Made by a program: the position numbers and the translations under genes. This document shows positions 8,081 to 15,403 of a stretch of DNA of 36,562 nucleotides, in pieces (the first letter of the stretch is position 1; every line of letters starts with the position of its first letter). The notes beneath the pieces are model-generated. The model was not told the DNA's origin. It saw only the letters and a list, made by a program, of their open reading frames with translations, and made no database searches. The stretch lies in the NCBI GenBank assembly GCA_905234705.1, contig CAJOIB010000011.1:1-36562 (forward strand). Reading direction: 5' to 3'. Source of the stretch: an uncultured Selenomonadaceae bacterium. GTDB taxonomy: Bacteria > Bacillota > Negativicutes > Selenomonadales > Selenomonadaceae.

Positions 8081-9236
8081 TTAAATCACCCCCTCGCCCA
8101 AAATTTTCGCGACAGATTGAACATCTTTATCGCCGCGCCCGCTTAAGCAAACTACAACATTTTCATTCGGCGCGGTATTCGGCATGAGTTTCTCAAGATA
8201 AGCAAGTGCGTGGGAACTTTCCAGTGCAGGAATAATTCCTTCAGTTTTCGCCAAAAGTTGAAATGCGTCAAGCGCCTCATTGTCAGTCGCGGCAACGTAA
8301 TTCACAACGCCCGCGTCTTTGAAATATGAATGTTCCGGACCAACGCCAGGATAATCTAAACCGGCTGAAACTGAATAAGCCTCGACAACTTGACCCTGCG
8401 GCGTCTGCAAAACCAGGTCTGCCTGCGCCCGACAAAGTTTTAGCATTATCGCCGGTATCTTCGCCGCGCCCGCCAGCCTCAACGCCAAATTTTTTCACAG
8501 CCGCATCATCTTTGAAGTCGTAAAAAATACCCATAGCATTTGAGCCGCCGCCTACGCACGCCACAATATAATCTGGCAGTTTGCCAAATTCATTAAGCGA
8601 TTGTTCGCGCAGTTCGACGCCAATGCATTTTTGAAAATCACGAACAATTTCCGGATAAGGCGCAGGACCAACCACAGAGCCGATAATATAATAAGTATCA
8701 GTTATATTCGTCGACCAATAGCGAATCGCCTCGCTGGTGGCGTCTTTAAGCGTGCCAGTGCCGCAAGTAACCGGAACAACTTCAGCGCCCAAAAGTTTCA
8801 TGCGGAAAACGTTAAGCTTCTGCCGCTCAATATCTTCAACGCCCATGAAAATTTTACATTCCATACCGAAAAGCGCCGCCACAGTTGCAGTAGCTACGCC
8901 ATGTTGCCCCGCGCCAGTTTCAGCTATAACTCTGCGCTTGCCCATTCGCTTTGCCAATAATGCTTGACCAAGTGCGTTGTTAATTTTGTGCGCGCCGGTA
9001 TGAAGTAAATCTTCACGCTTGAGATAAATTTTAGCCCTGCCATAATGTTTAGTTAGATTTTCAGCGAAATATAAAAGCGTCGGACGCCCAGCGTATTTCT
9101 GCAGATAAGTTTTAAATTCAGCCAAAAAATTTGCGTCGTTCTTGTACTGCGCGAATGCCTGTTCCAATTCCATAAGCGCGGGCATAACCGTTTCCGGTAC
9201 AAATTGCCCGCCGTATTTACCAAATCGTTTGTTCAA
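8081..9236 (-). pseudogene. trpB: Tryptophan synthase beta chain, disrupted by an out-of-frame deletion
   Basis: PLP enzyme that condenses indole with serine. It is split into two overlapping frames: an N-terminal part (8283-9236) and a C-terminal part (8081-8488). The first carries [16 protein letters not shown], the PLP lysine in [28 protein letters not shown] and [12 protein letters not shown]. The second resumes at [19 protein letters not shown] and runs through [14 protein letters not shown] to the stop. At the junction (about 8409-8417) frame one ends in AGRPG, and the normal GVLHG-x-x-x-Y segment before VLQ is missing: about eight codons plus a frame change. The total of 1,156 bases is not a multiple of three. 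The start is TTG with AGGAG 8 bases upstream. It could be a real null allele or an assembly error. Confidence 0.88.
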
Positions 9237-9248
9237 ATTAATTCTCCT

Positions 9249-9407
9249 TTAGCCTAAATCTAGCGCTGCTATAAATAATCCATCCGCGAAAAACAAATTT
9301 TATAAAAAAACTTTTAGCCTAAATCTTGTAACCGATTAATTTATTTACAAAAAATATTTTGCCAGTTGAAAGTTTTAGCCCAAATCTAGCGACCGCCATA
9401 AATAATC
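9249..9407 (-). repeat. Three degenerate copies of the ubiD 3' end
   Basis: The last codons and stop of ubiD (plus-strand TTTAGCCCAAATCTAGCG at 9374-9391, running on to CATAAATAATC) recur downstream as TTTAGCCTAAATCTAGCG at 9248-9265, also followed by TATAAATAATC, and as a shorter TTTAGCCTAAATCTTG at 9313-9328. The copies are 60-65 bases apart and fill the ubiD-trpB spacer. The copy nearest trpB lies just upstream of the trpB ribosome site. Confidence 0.7.
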
Positions 9408-10832
9408 TACACGCGCCTTAACTTCCGGCGTCATCGAAATTTCGTCCGGCCAATCGCGCAGATGTCCTTCTTCGCGCCAAGTTTTAGTCGCGTCAATTCC
9501 CAATTTCGCGCCCCACTTTGCATAGGGAGACGAATGGTCAAGCACATCTAGCGGTCCGTGTACAATTTCTAAATCGTGTTCAGCGTCAATGTTATTGAAA
9601 ACGCGCCAGGCAACTTCGCTCAAATCCTGCACATTCACGTGGGCGTCAACAACGATAATCATTTTAACGTTCATCATTTGCCCCAATCCCCAGAGTGCGT
9701 GCATAACTTTTCGCGCCTGCATCGGGAAAGTTTTATTTATCGACACAATAACGCAATCATGAAAGACGCCCTCAAGCGGCATATTAATATCGATAATCTC
9801 CGGAATAATTTGCTGAAGTAACGGCAGGAAAATTCGCTCGGTTGCCTTTGCCATATAGCAATCTTCCATTGGCGGCTTGCCAACAACCGTCGCGGCGTAA
9901 ATCGGATTTTCGCGGTGCGTTATGCAGGTTATGTGAAAAACCGGATAATTATCAGCCAGCGAATAATAGCCGGTGTGGTCGCCGAAAGGTCCTTCACGCC
10001 GCATTTCGTTTGTATTGACGTAGCCTTCCAAAATAATCTCGGCAGTGGCGGGAACTTCCAAATCAACAGTTTTGCACTTGACAAGCTCAACCGATTTATG
10101 GCGCAGGAAACCCGCAAAAACCATTTCGTCAACATCGCGCGGCAAAGGCGCAGTCGCCGCATAAGTCGTTACTGGGTCAGTGCCAATCGCAACCGCCACT
10201 TCGATTTTGTCAGAGCCTTCAATTTGCGCGTCACGAAAATTATCAGCGCCGTTTTTGTGAATGTGCCAATGCATACCGGTTGTAGTCGAATCATATTTTT
10301 GCAGGCGGTACATTCCAACATTGCGCTTGCCGGTTTTCGGATTTTTAGTAAAAACCAGCGGCAAAGTTATAAAAGCGCCGCCGTCTTGAGGCCAGCATTT
10401 TAAAATCGGAATTTTATCCAGGCTGGGGCGTTCGTCAACAACTTCTTGACACGGCGCATTTTTCACGTACTTTGGAAAATTAATAACCTTGCTGCCGGTC
10501 GAAATGATATTGACAATGTTCATGCGATTTTTCATTGACAGGTAAGGCAACTTCAAAAGTTCGCGAATGTCATTAGCGGCGTCATCAAGTTTCTCAACGC
10601 CCAGCGCCAGAGACATTCTTTCGTAACTGCCAAATTGATTCATTAAAACCGGCATATCGTAGCCGCGCACATTTTCAAAGAGCAGCGCCACATTTCGCCC
10701 GTCACGAAATTTTGAAACGCGGTCGGTAATTTCAGTAATTTCTAATTCGGCGTTAACGGGAACTTTAATTCGCCGCAACAGCCCGCGCCGTTCCAATTCA
10801 GCAATAAATTCGCGTAAATCTTTATAAGCCAT
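9375..10832 (-). CDS. ubiD: UbiD-family decarboxylase, probably for menaquinone synthesis
   Basis: Prenyl-FMN-dependent non-oxidative decarboxylase of 485 residues, normal family length. Characteristic stretches are GRNVALLFENVRGYDMPVL near the N-terminus, then MYRLQKYDSTTTGMHWHIHK, ATAPLPRDVDEMVFAGFL, and the active-site region MRREGPFGDHTGYYS with its conserved Arg-Glu pair. The family decarboxylates polyprenyl-hydroxybenzoate or its menaquinone counterpart; in an anaerobe with a menaquinol-linked SdhCAB, a menaquinone role is the better guess. The substrate cannot be told from sequence. No UbiX partner (which makes the cofactor) is visible here. It starts four bases after the upstream nucleotidase stop. 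Confidence 0.88.
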   Translation of the reverse strand: MAYKDLREFIAELERRGLLRRIKVPVNAELEITEITDRVSKFRDGRNVALLFENVRGYDMPVLMNQFGSYERMSLALGVEKLDDAANDIRELLKLPYLSMKNRMNIVNIISTGSKVINFPKYVKNAPCQEVVDERPSLDKIPILKCWPQDGGAFITLPLVFTKNPKTGKRNVGMYRLQKYDSTTTGMHWHIHKNGADNFRDAQIEGSDKIEVAVAIGTDPVTTYAATAPLPRDVDEMVFAGFLRHKSVELVKCKTVDLEVPATAEIILEGYVNTNEMRREGPFGDHTGYYSLADNYPVFHITCITHRENPIYAATVVGKPPMEDCYMAKATERIFLPLLQQIIPEIIDINMPLEGVFHDCVIVSINKTFPMQARKVMHALWGLGQMMNVKMIIVVDAHVNVQDLSEVAWRVFNNIDAEHDLEIVHGPLDVLDHSSPYAKWGAKLGIDATKTWREEGHLRDWPDEISMTPEVKARVDYLWRSLDLG

Positions 10833-10835
10833 AAA

Positions 10836-12398
10836 TTAAGCCGCTTCTCTCTCGTCAATATCGGCGGGCATTTCAACGTCGCGCAGGACGTTAATTCTGC
10901 CGAGCCCAATTCCGCTCATACCAACTTCATTCAGATAATCGGTAAGCACGCCCTCGCAAGTATCGTATTCGCCGACGATTTTTAAATTTTTGAGCATATC
11001 ATAATCGTCGCCGCCCGCGAATTGAAAATCCGTCGCCGCCATAGTGTAAATTTTGTTATCGTCAACCGGTTTGCCATTGATGAAAATATCTTCGACGCGG
11101 TGTCCAACAGGTTTAGTCGGGTCGAAGCTAAAACTCATACCGCTAACATTCAAAAAGCCGCCAAATGACGCAGGATAGCCGTAAACCGAATGTTCGAGCA
11201 TAGCGCGAATAGTTTTGCCGTCAATTTCAGCCTTGCGAACGGTATTGCCGAACGGGAAAATCGCCATAACATTGCCGAGCGTAACATCGCCTGCGGGCAA
11301 ATCGGTTCTCATACCGCCGCCGTTCATAATCGCAATATCAGCGCCCGTACGCCAGCGCAGAGCGTCAGCGCAAAGATTACCAATTTCAGATTCGCCGCGA
11401 CGCAAAATCAATCTGTCAGCCGTCAAAAATCTGTCGCTGTGAGCAACTACTTCATTGAATAATTTTTCATTGCGCTCTTCCATTGCCGCCAATGCATAAG
11501 CAATTTTTTCGTCTGGAATCGGCGCAAGTTTTTTCACGTCGTCCGCGTCAAGCAATTCAGCTTTTTTGGAAATAATTTTGTGGTCGCGCAGGTCAATTTC
11601 AACGCAACCAAGTTTGTATTCGTGCCAGCCGGTTTGCACAATCAGCGTATTATTAACTGTCAAACCTTCCGGCAAAGTTGTATGGCTGTGCCCGTCGACA
11701 ATTAAATCAATTCCAGGAACTTCGCGCGCGATTCTTTCGCTGGTAAATTCCGAACTTTCGTCAACGCCCATATGCATTACCGCAATCACGACGTCGCATC
11801 TTTTGCGCAGTTTCCTAACCATTTCCCGCGCAGTGTCAATCGGATTCAAAAATTCAACATTCGTCACGTTTGAAGGATTTGTTTTATAGGCACATTCGGG
11901 CGTAGACAAACCAAAAACGCCAACCTTGACGCCGCTATCCAATTTGTAAATCCGGTACGCTCTGAAAAGTCTTTTTCCGGTGTTTTTGTCAACGATATTT
12001 GCACTGAGCACGGGGAACAACATTTTTTTAGAGAGCGCCTCAAGTTGCGCCGAGCCGTAATTAAAATCGTGGTTGCCAGGAACCATCGCGTCAATTCCAG
12101 CCGCATTTAACAGCGGAATAATATTTTCGCCGCGGCTGATATTGATTCTGGGCATGCCGTGCAGAGTGTCGCCCGCGTCAAACCAGAAAACTTTTGAACT
12201 GTTCGACTTGACAGCTTTAACAACTGCCGCCATTTCAGCCAGCCCAATACTTTGCCCGCCGTCATCTTCCGCCATAACTCGCGCGTGCATATCATTTGTA
12301 TGGAAAATTATTAATTTGTCCGTGCCATCAGCCGCACTGCCGATTTTTGGCAAAACTAAAATTATCAGTGTGATTAATAAAAATTTTAACTGCTTCAT
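10836..12398 (-). CDS. Exported 5'-nucleotidase / UshA-family metallophosphoesterase
   Basis: Two-domain extracytoplasmic phosphohydrolase of 520 residues that releases phosphate from nucleotides or related sugars. A Sec signal peptide covers residues 1-22 (MKQLKFLLITLIILVLPK, then GSAAD). It has no twin arginine, so the neighbouring Tat genes are not implied as its route. Metal-binding motifs of the calcineurin-like domain are HTNDMHARV, WFDAGDTLHG, VPGNHDFNYG, VIAVMHMG and VDGHSHTTLPEG. The C-terminal nucleotidase domain shows GNLCADALRW, NGGGMRTDLPAG and FPFGNTV. It begins nine bases after tatC and precedes ubiD closely, apparently within one transcript. Confidence 0.92.
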   Translation of the reverse strand: MKQLKFLLITLIILVLPKIGSAADGTDKLIIFHTNDMHARVMAEDDGGQSIGLAEMAAVVKAVKSNSSKVFWFDAGDTLHGMPRINISRGENIIPLLNAAGIDAMVPGNHDFNYGSAQLEALSKKMLFPVLSANIVDKNTGKRLFRAYRIYKLDSGVKVGVFGLSTPECAYKTNPSNVTNVEFLNPIDTAREMVRKLRKRCDVVIAVMHMGVDESSEFTSERIAREVPGIDLIVDGHSHTTLPEGLTVNNTLIVQTGWHEYKLGCVEIDLRDHKIISKKAELLDADDVKKLAPIPDEKIAYALAAMEERNEKLFNEVVAHSDRFLTADRLILRRGESEIGNLCADALRWRTGADIAIMNGGGMRTDLPAGDVTLGNVMAIFPFGNTVRKAEIDGKTIRAMLEHSVYGYPASFGGFLNVSGMSFSFDPTKPVGHRVEDIFINGKPVDDNKIYTMAATDFQFAGGDDYDMLKNLKIVGEYDTCEGVLTDYLNEVGMSGIGLGRINVLRDVEMPADIDEREAA

Positions 12399-12407
12399 AA
12401 AAATTAC

Positions 12408-13142
12408 TCACTTTCTCAAAATGTGTTTAACGATTCTGTAGGCTATTTCGTAAAGTAAACCGATTGGTATTGCCAGCGAAATTTGGCTGATAACGTCCGG
12501 CGGCGTGATTATCGCACCAATTACGAATGACACAAAAAATATTAAATGCCGGTACTTGCCGAGAAATTCGCTCGTTAAAAATCCTAACTGCGCCAAAACT
12601 ATTACGACCAGCGGCAACTCGAAGACGAATCCGAATGGCAGCATGAACATTATCACAAAATCGAAATAATTTTGGAACGAAAACATTGTTTGCAAATTTT
12701 CAGTGCTGAATCCCATAAAAAATTTCAGCGCGATTGGCAAGATTAGGAAAAACGAAAACGCCAGCCCTGCGAAAAATAAAATCACTGACGCCGGTACAAG
12801 TATTCCCAAAACTGCGCGCTCAGATTGCGTCAACGCGGGCAGGAAAAATTTCCAGACGTGAAAAAAAATTATCGGCAGGGCAATTAAAAACCCAGCGACA
12901 ATATCAATTTTTAAATATGTGAAAAACGCTTCGCCAGGCTGCATGTAATAAAGTTTGCCGACCGGCGCTGTTAAAAAATTTGTAATTTCGTCCAGAAAAA
13001 AATATGCGATACCACTACCGGCGACGATTGCCAATAAGGATTTGATGATTCGCGAGCGCAATTCTTCCAAATGCGCCGTTAATGACATTGTGCCGTCATC
13101 CGTGGGTTGCTCTTGTTTTAATTTATCAGCGGGCGCTGTCAT
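12408..13142 (-). CDS. tatC: Sec-independent protein translocase TatC
   Basis: Membrane receptor of the twin-arginine pathway, recognising signal peptides of folded exported proteins. It is 244 residues with six predicted membrane helices. TatC hallmarks are SLTAHLEELRSRIIKSL at the N-terminus, the LPIIFFHVWKFFLPALTQSER loop region with its conserved Phe and Pro, and FELPLVVIVLAQLGFLTSEF in the middle. The frame overlaps tatA by 17 bases. An internal ATG (MSLTAHLEELR) 18 codons on could also serve as the start; I keep the first ATG. A minimal TatA-TatC system fits the Firmicutes style. Confidence 0.95.
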   Translation of the reverse strand: MTAPADKLKQEQPTDDGTMSLTAHLEELRSRIIKSLLAIVAGSGIAYFFLDEITNFLTAPVGKLYYMQPGEAFFTYLKIDIVAGFLIALPIIFFHVWKFFLPALTQSERAVLGILVPASVILFFAGLAFSFFLILPIALKFFMGFSTENLQTMFSFQNYFDFVIMFMLPFGFVFELPLVVIVLAQLGFLTSEFLGKYRHLIFFVSFVIGAIITPPDVISQISLAIPIGLLYEIAYRIVKHILRK

Positions 13143-13317
13143 TTTTATCAGTCTTATTCGTTACGTCGATAGTTTTTGCATCTTCGGAGTTAGCCTGTTT
13201 AAATTCTTTGATACTTTGACCGAGTGCTTTGCCGACGCCAGGAAGTTTGCCTGGACCAAAAACCACTAAGCCAATAATCAAGATTAAAACGAGCTCCGGT
13301 ACACCAATTCCAAACAT
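13126..13317 (-). CDS. tatA: Twin-arginine translocase subunit TatA
   Basis: Pore-forming component of the Tat system. It is 63 residues from ATG 13317, which has AGGAGCG eight bases upstream; the frame continues eight codons further, but that part is ribosome site and spacer. A single membrane helix (FGIGVPELVLILIIGLVVFG) leads into the amphipathic hinge FGPGKLPGVGKALGQSIKEFK, the diagnostic TatA/E pattern, followed by a short charged tail. It is the first gene behind a good promoter, so tatA-tatC-nucleotidase-ubiD-trpB-trpA may be one transcript. Confidence 0.94.
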   Translation of the reverse strand: MFGIGVPELVLILIIGLVVFGPGKLPGVGKALGQSIKEFKQANSEDAKTIDVTNKTDKNDSAR

Positions 13318-13357
13318 AGTAACGCTCCTTTCCAAAAACAATTAAGCAATTTCGACA

Positions 13358-13385
13358 ATTATATCACAAAGTTTGTCGATAACAA
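13358..13385 (-). promoter_or_regulatory. Promoter of the tatA transcript, extended -10
   Basis: Minus strand: TTGTTA (13380-13385), 16-base spacer, TATAAT (13358-13363) preceded by TG-A, an extended -10. It lies about 40 bases before the tatA ATG. The -35 box overlaps the outer edge of the decayed duplicate described at 13381-13491. Confidence 0.75.
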
Positions 13386-13491
13386 TAGAAATTTTTGGAC
13401 AAATTAAAAACTCCCCGCCGCGTTGACGAGGAGCGGAAATTTATTTTCCGGAAAGATTTTATTCGATGTGCCGCCTGTAGTTTCTGCATAG
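13381..13491 (-). repeat. Decayed duplicate of the 3' end and terminator of the 237-residue gene
   Basis: Fifty-one bases (13398-13448) are identical to 13524-13574, and similarity continues to 13491 (matching 13620) with scattered single-base losses. The unit contains the last codons of the adjacent gene plus its terminator. The coding part here is shifted out of frame by the deletions, so it is a relic rather than a gene. Confidence 0.85.
13401..13433 (-). terminator. Rho-independent terminator, duplicated copy
   Basis: Minus strand CTCCTCG pairs with CGGGGAG (7 bp with one G-U) around a 9-base loop and is followed by TTTTTAATTTG. It is the duplicate of the terminator at 13527-13559 and lies just upstream of the tatA promoter, so it would act as a second stop for transcription coming from the flagellar genes. 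Confidence 0.7.
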
Positions 13492-13503
13492 TCACAAACT
13501 TTA

Positions 13504-13620
13504 ACAATAACAAAAAACTTTTTGACAAATTAAAAACTCCCCGCCGCGTTGACGAGGAGCGGAAATTTATTTTCTGGAAAAAATTTTATTCGATAGTGCC
13601 GCTTGTAAGTTTCTGCATAG
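13504..13620 (-). repeat. Parent copy of the duplicated 3' end and terminator
   Basis: This copy covers the final 11 codons of the 237-residue gene (13586-13620) and its terminator. It matches 13381-13491 with an offset of 126-129 bases. Confidence 0.85.
13527..13559 (-). terminator. Rho-independent terminator after the 237-residue gene
   Basis: Minus strand CTCCTCG/CGGGGAG stem, 9-base loop, then TTTTTAATTTG, about 26 bases beyond the stop codon. Its duplicate lies 126 bases downstream. Confidence 0.8.
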
Positions 13621-14299
13621 TTGTATCGAAACGGTGCATAAGTTCATTGTAAGTTTGGGAAGTGATGTCGGGCATTGAACTATTGCCAGTCATGCTGTTC
13701 CACTGAACGCCGGCTTGTTTGAAACCTTCCTGCACAGCCGCGCGCATTTCTTCAAGTTTTTCGGGGTCGCCGCCTGCGAATGCTTCAGCGAGTTTGAAAA
13801 TTCTATCGGAAACTGCGCCCACTGACCAATCGCCGCCGTCCGCAACAGCCTTAGCCGCGTCTTCGGGGTTTGTAGCAACTTCGGGAATTGAGAACAGCGA
13901 AGAATCAATTTGTTTGCCGCCGAAAGTCGAAATACCGCCGTTGTTAATCCAGCCTTGCAATTTGTCATTATGCTCAGTGAGAACTTGAATCATGAGGTTA
14001 AGCATAGTTTGTTCCTGCATAGCAATATCGTCTTTGAGCGATTGAACTTGATTTGCGGAAAGTCCCTTAGTTTCTGAAGTTTCTGATTGAACGGTTTCCT
14101 CGGCTTGAGCCGCCGCCTGTTTAGCTTCATCGGAAATGTCAACTTCAAAAGCGTTGCCGATTGAGGAAGTTGCAGATTCGGTTTGTTGAGCCGTGGTTGA
14201 GTAAGCGCCGTAAGCGGATTTAGCCGCCGCGTTTTTGTTTGTTGCAACGATTTGTCCCAAATTTTGAGTTGCCGCATTGGAAATTGTAGTTACATCCAT
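13586..14299 (-). CDS. Uncharacterised protein, probable member of the flagellar (sigma-28) regulon
   Basis: A 237-residue soluble protein with no signal peptide or membrane helix. The N-terminal ~110 residues are low in complexity and rich in Ala, Gln, Ser and Thr (TTISNAATQNLGQ..., AKQAAAQAEETVQSE), likely disordered or coiled. The C-terminal half is compact: GAVSDRIFKLAEAFAGGDPEKLEEMRAAV and EGFKQAGVQW, then PDITSQTYNELMHRFD. That part resembles, from memory, a domain found in hypothetical proteins of motile Firmicutes (DUF5610-like); I am not sure of the family. AAGGAGG lies 8 bases before the ATG. The gene follows the 128-residue gene and so probably shares its sigma-28 promoter, which suggests a role in or beside the flagellum. 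Confidence 0.75.
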   Translation of the reverse strand: MDVTTISNAATQNLGQIVATNKNAAAKSAYGAYSTTAQQTESATSSIGNAFEVDISDEAKQAAAQAEETVQSETSETKGLSANQVQSLKDDIAMQEQTMLNLMIQVLTEHNDKLQGWINNGGISTFGGKQIDSSLFSIPEVATNPEDAAKAVADGGDWSVGAVSDRIFKLAEAFAGGDPEKLEEMRAAVQEGFKQAGVQWNSMTGNSSMPDITSQTYNELMHRFDTTMQKLTSGTIE

Positions 14300-14359
14300 G
14301 TTAATACCCTCCTTAGGTAATAAAAAAACTCTATCGTCAAGGCGAATCGCCCCGATTTT

Positions 14360-14746
14360 TTAAATCATCAACAATTCCATTAAGCTCATATGCGGTACAT
14401 ATTTAATATCGAGTTTGCCTTCGGGCGTCAATGGAGCGTCAAAATCCGGCACTGGCACAAGGTGCGGCTTAATTCGGGTGCGGTCGGTGATTTTGCCGTC
14501 TTCGTACGTTGTAATGACAATCGAGCCGTCCGGTTTGAAATGTTTAATAGTTTCGATAGTTTTTGCGGCGGTACTTTGACTATCGGCAACGGAACTGACG
14601 CCGCCGCTCATCTGCGCGATTTGCTGTTGAAGAATTTTTGCGTAGTCGGAATTTGCGCCGACAACATTGCCGCTGTTAGAATTAGTTGAAACTTTTGCCA
14701 CGGTTGAAATTAATTCGGGCGAAGCGGTGATGTTCCACGCGCTCAT
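14360..14746 (-). CDS. Uncharacterised small protein behind a sigma-28 promoter
   Basis: A 128-residue protein I do not recognise. I take ATG 14746 (MSAWNITASPELIS) because AGGAGCG lies about 8 bases upstream; the frame extends 13 codons further without a ribosome site. Residues 1-60 are polar and Ser/Asn/Gln-rich (GANSDYAKILQQQIAQMSGG). A beta-rich segment follows (DGSIVITTYEDGKITDRTRIK), then a proline-rich tail ending KYVPHMSLMELLMI. There is no signal peptide. The promoter upstream fits the flagellar sigma factor, so a late flagellar, chemotaxis or motility-linked role is the best inference. Confidence 0.75.
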   Translation of the reverse strand: MSAWNITASPELISTVAKVSTNSNSGNVVGANSDYAKILQQQIAQMSGGVSSVADSQSTAAKTIETIKHFKPDGSIVITTYEDGKITDRTRIKPHLVPVPDFDAPLTPEGKLDIKYVPHMSLMELLMI

Positions 14747-14795
14747 ATTTTCAACGCTCCTTTCGCATAAATTTAGACAAACCAATTCAAATACT

Positions 14796-14822
14796 TTATC
14801 GGCATTTTTTGCGCACAGCTTA
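14796..14822 (-). promoter_or_regulatory. Sigma-28 (FliA/SigD) flagellar promoter
   Basis: Minus strand TAAG (14819-14822), exactly 15 bases, then GCCGATAA (14796-14803). This matches the consensus TAAA-N15-GCCGATAA in all but one base. It lies about 50 bases upstream of the 128-residue gene. Confidence 0.8.
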
Positions 14823-14834
14823 ACAATTTTTTTC

Positions 14835-14863
14835 TTGAAAATGCAAATTATGATTGCTATAAT
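14835..14863 (+). promoter_or_regulatory. Promoter of the pilin-like gene, extended -10
   Basis: TTGAAA (14835-14840), 17-base spacer, TATAAT (14858-14863) preceded by TGC. It sits about 30 bases before the pilin ATG and is divergent from the sigma-28 promoter only 13 bases away. Confidence 0.85.
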
Positions 14864-14894
14864 CGGAAAAGATTTTTTTAGAAAGGTGATATTA

Positions 14895-15284
14895 ATGAAT
14901 CAGAAAGGTTTTGCCACGCTGGAAGTTATTTTGATGGTCGTTGTAATTGGGATTTTGGCAACAATAGCCGTGCCTCGATTTACCGATATTACAACCAAAG
15001 CAAATACTGCAAAAGTTCAAGCAGATTTATCAACGCTGGACAGCGCCAGTCAAGTTTATTACATGGAAAAAGGCGAATATACTGATGTAGCCGGATTAAA
15101 ATCTGGCGGCTATTTGAATGCAGAACCTACAGCTCCAGAAGGTTCAATTTATCTTGGGAGTTCAACCGCTACGAAAATTACAAGCGCTGAATATGGTGTT
15201 GAGCAAACCGGCAATAACGCGGGGCGGGCATATATTACAATCGATTCTGCAAAAAAATATATTGAAGATATCGGCAAAAAATAA
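14895..15284 (+). CDS. Type IV pilin-like / pseudopilin protein (GspG-like)
   Basis: A 129-residue prepilin. The N-terminus MNQKG|FATLEVILMVVVIGILA is a class III leader: a short positive peptide, cleavage after Gly5 by prepilin peptidase, Phe at +1, Glu at +5 of the mature protein, then about 20 hydrophobic residues. After the helix comes AVPRFTDITTKANTAKVQADLSTLDSA, as in GspG and major pilins. The C-terminal part is small and beta-rich, with no cysteine pair. The ATG at 14895 has AAGGTGAT upstream; the frame runs far further 5' but only through promoter DNA. No pilus assembly ATPase, platform protein or prepilin peptidase lies nearby. It is a single-gene transcript with its own promoter and terminator. 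Confidence 0.9.
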   Translation: MNQKGFATLEVILMVVVIGILATIAVPRFTDITTKANTAKVQADLSTLDSASQVYYMEKGEYTDVAGLKSGGYLNAEPTAPEGSIYLGSSTATKITSAEYGVEQTGNNAGRAYITIDSAKKYIEDIGKK

Positions 15285-15299
15285 TTTGAAATTTTGTGG

Positions 15300-15333
15300 A
15301 CTGCGGCTGAAGTTTTTGGTCGCAGTTTTTTTT
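15300..15333 (+). terminator. Rho-independent terminator after the pilin-like gene
   Basis: ACTGCG (15300-15305) pairs with CGCAGT (15321-15326), extended inward by weaker pairs, and is followed by a run of eight T. It lies 15 bases after the pilin stop. Confidence 0.85.
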
Positions 15334-15342
15334 ATTGGCTTA

Positions 15343-15371
15343 TCGACGCTGTGAATTATTAATGTTATAAT
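15343..15371 (+). promoter_or_regulatory. Promoter of the lipid A cluster, extended -10
   Basis: TCGACG (15343-15348, 4 of 6 to consensus), 17-base spacer, TATAAT (15366-15371) preceded by TGT. It is about 33 bases before the lpxC start and directly after the pilin terminator. Confidence 0.65.
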
Positions 15372-15403
15372 GACTGAAATTTTGTTGAAAGGAGGCAGAG
15401 ATT

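Noticed and set aside
9237-9374. T-box or trp leader riboregulator before trpB
   Set aside because: No specifier or T-box consensus (UGGN) and no terminator/antiterminator pair; the region is explained by the ubiD-end repeats.
9915-10403. 162-codon open frame on the plus strand opposite ubiD
   Set aside because: No ribosome site or homology-like content; it mirrors the well-supported ubiD frame.
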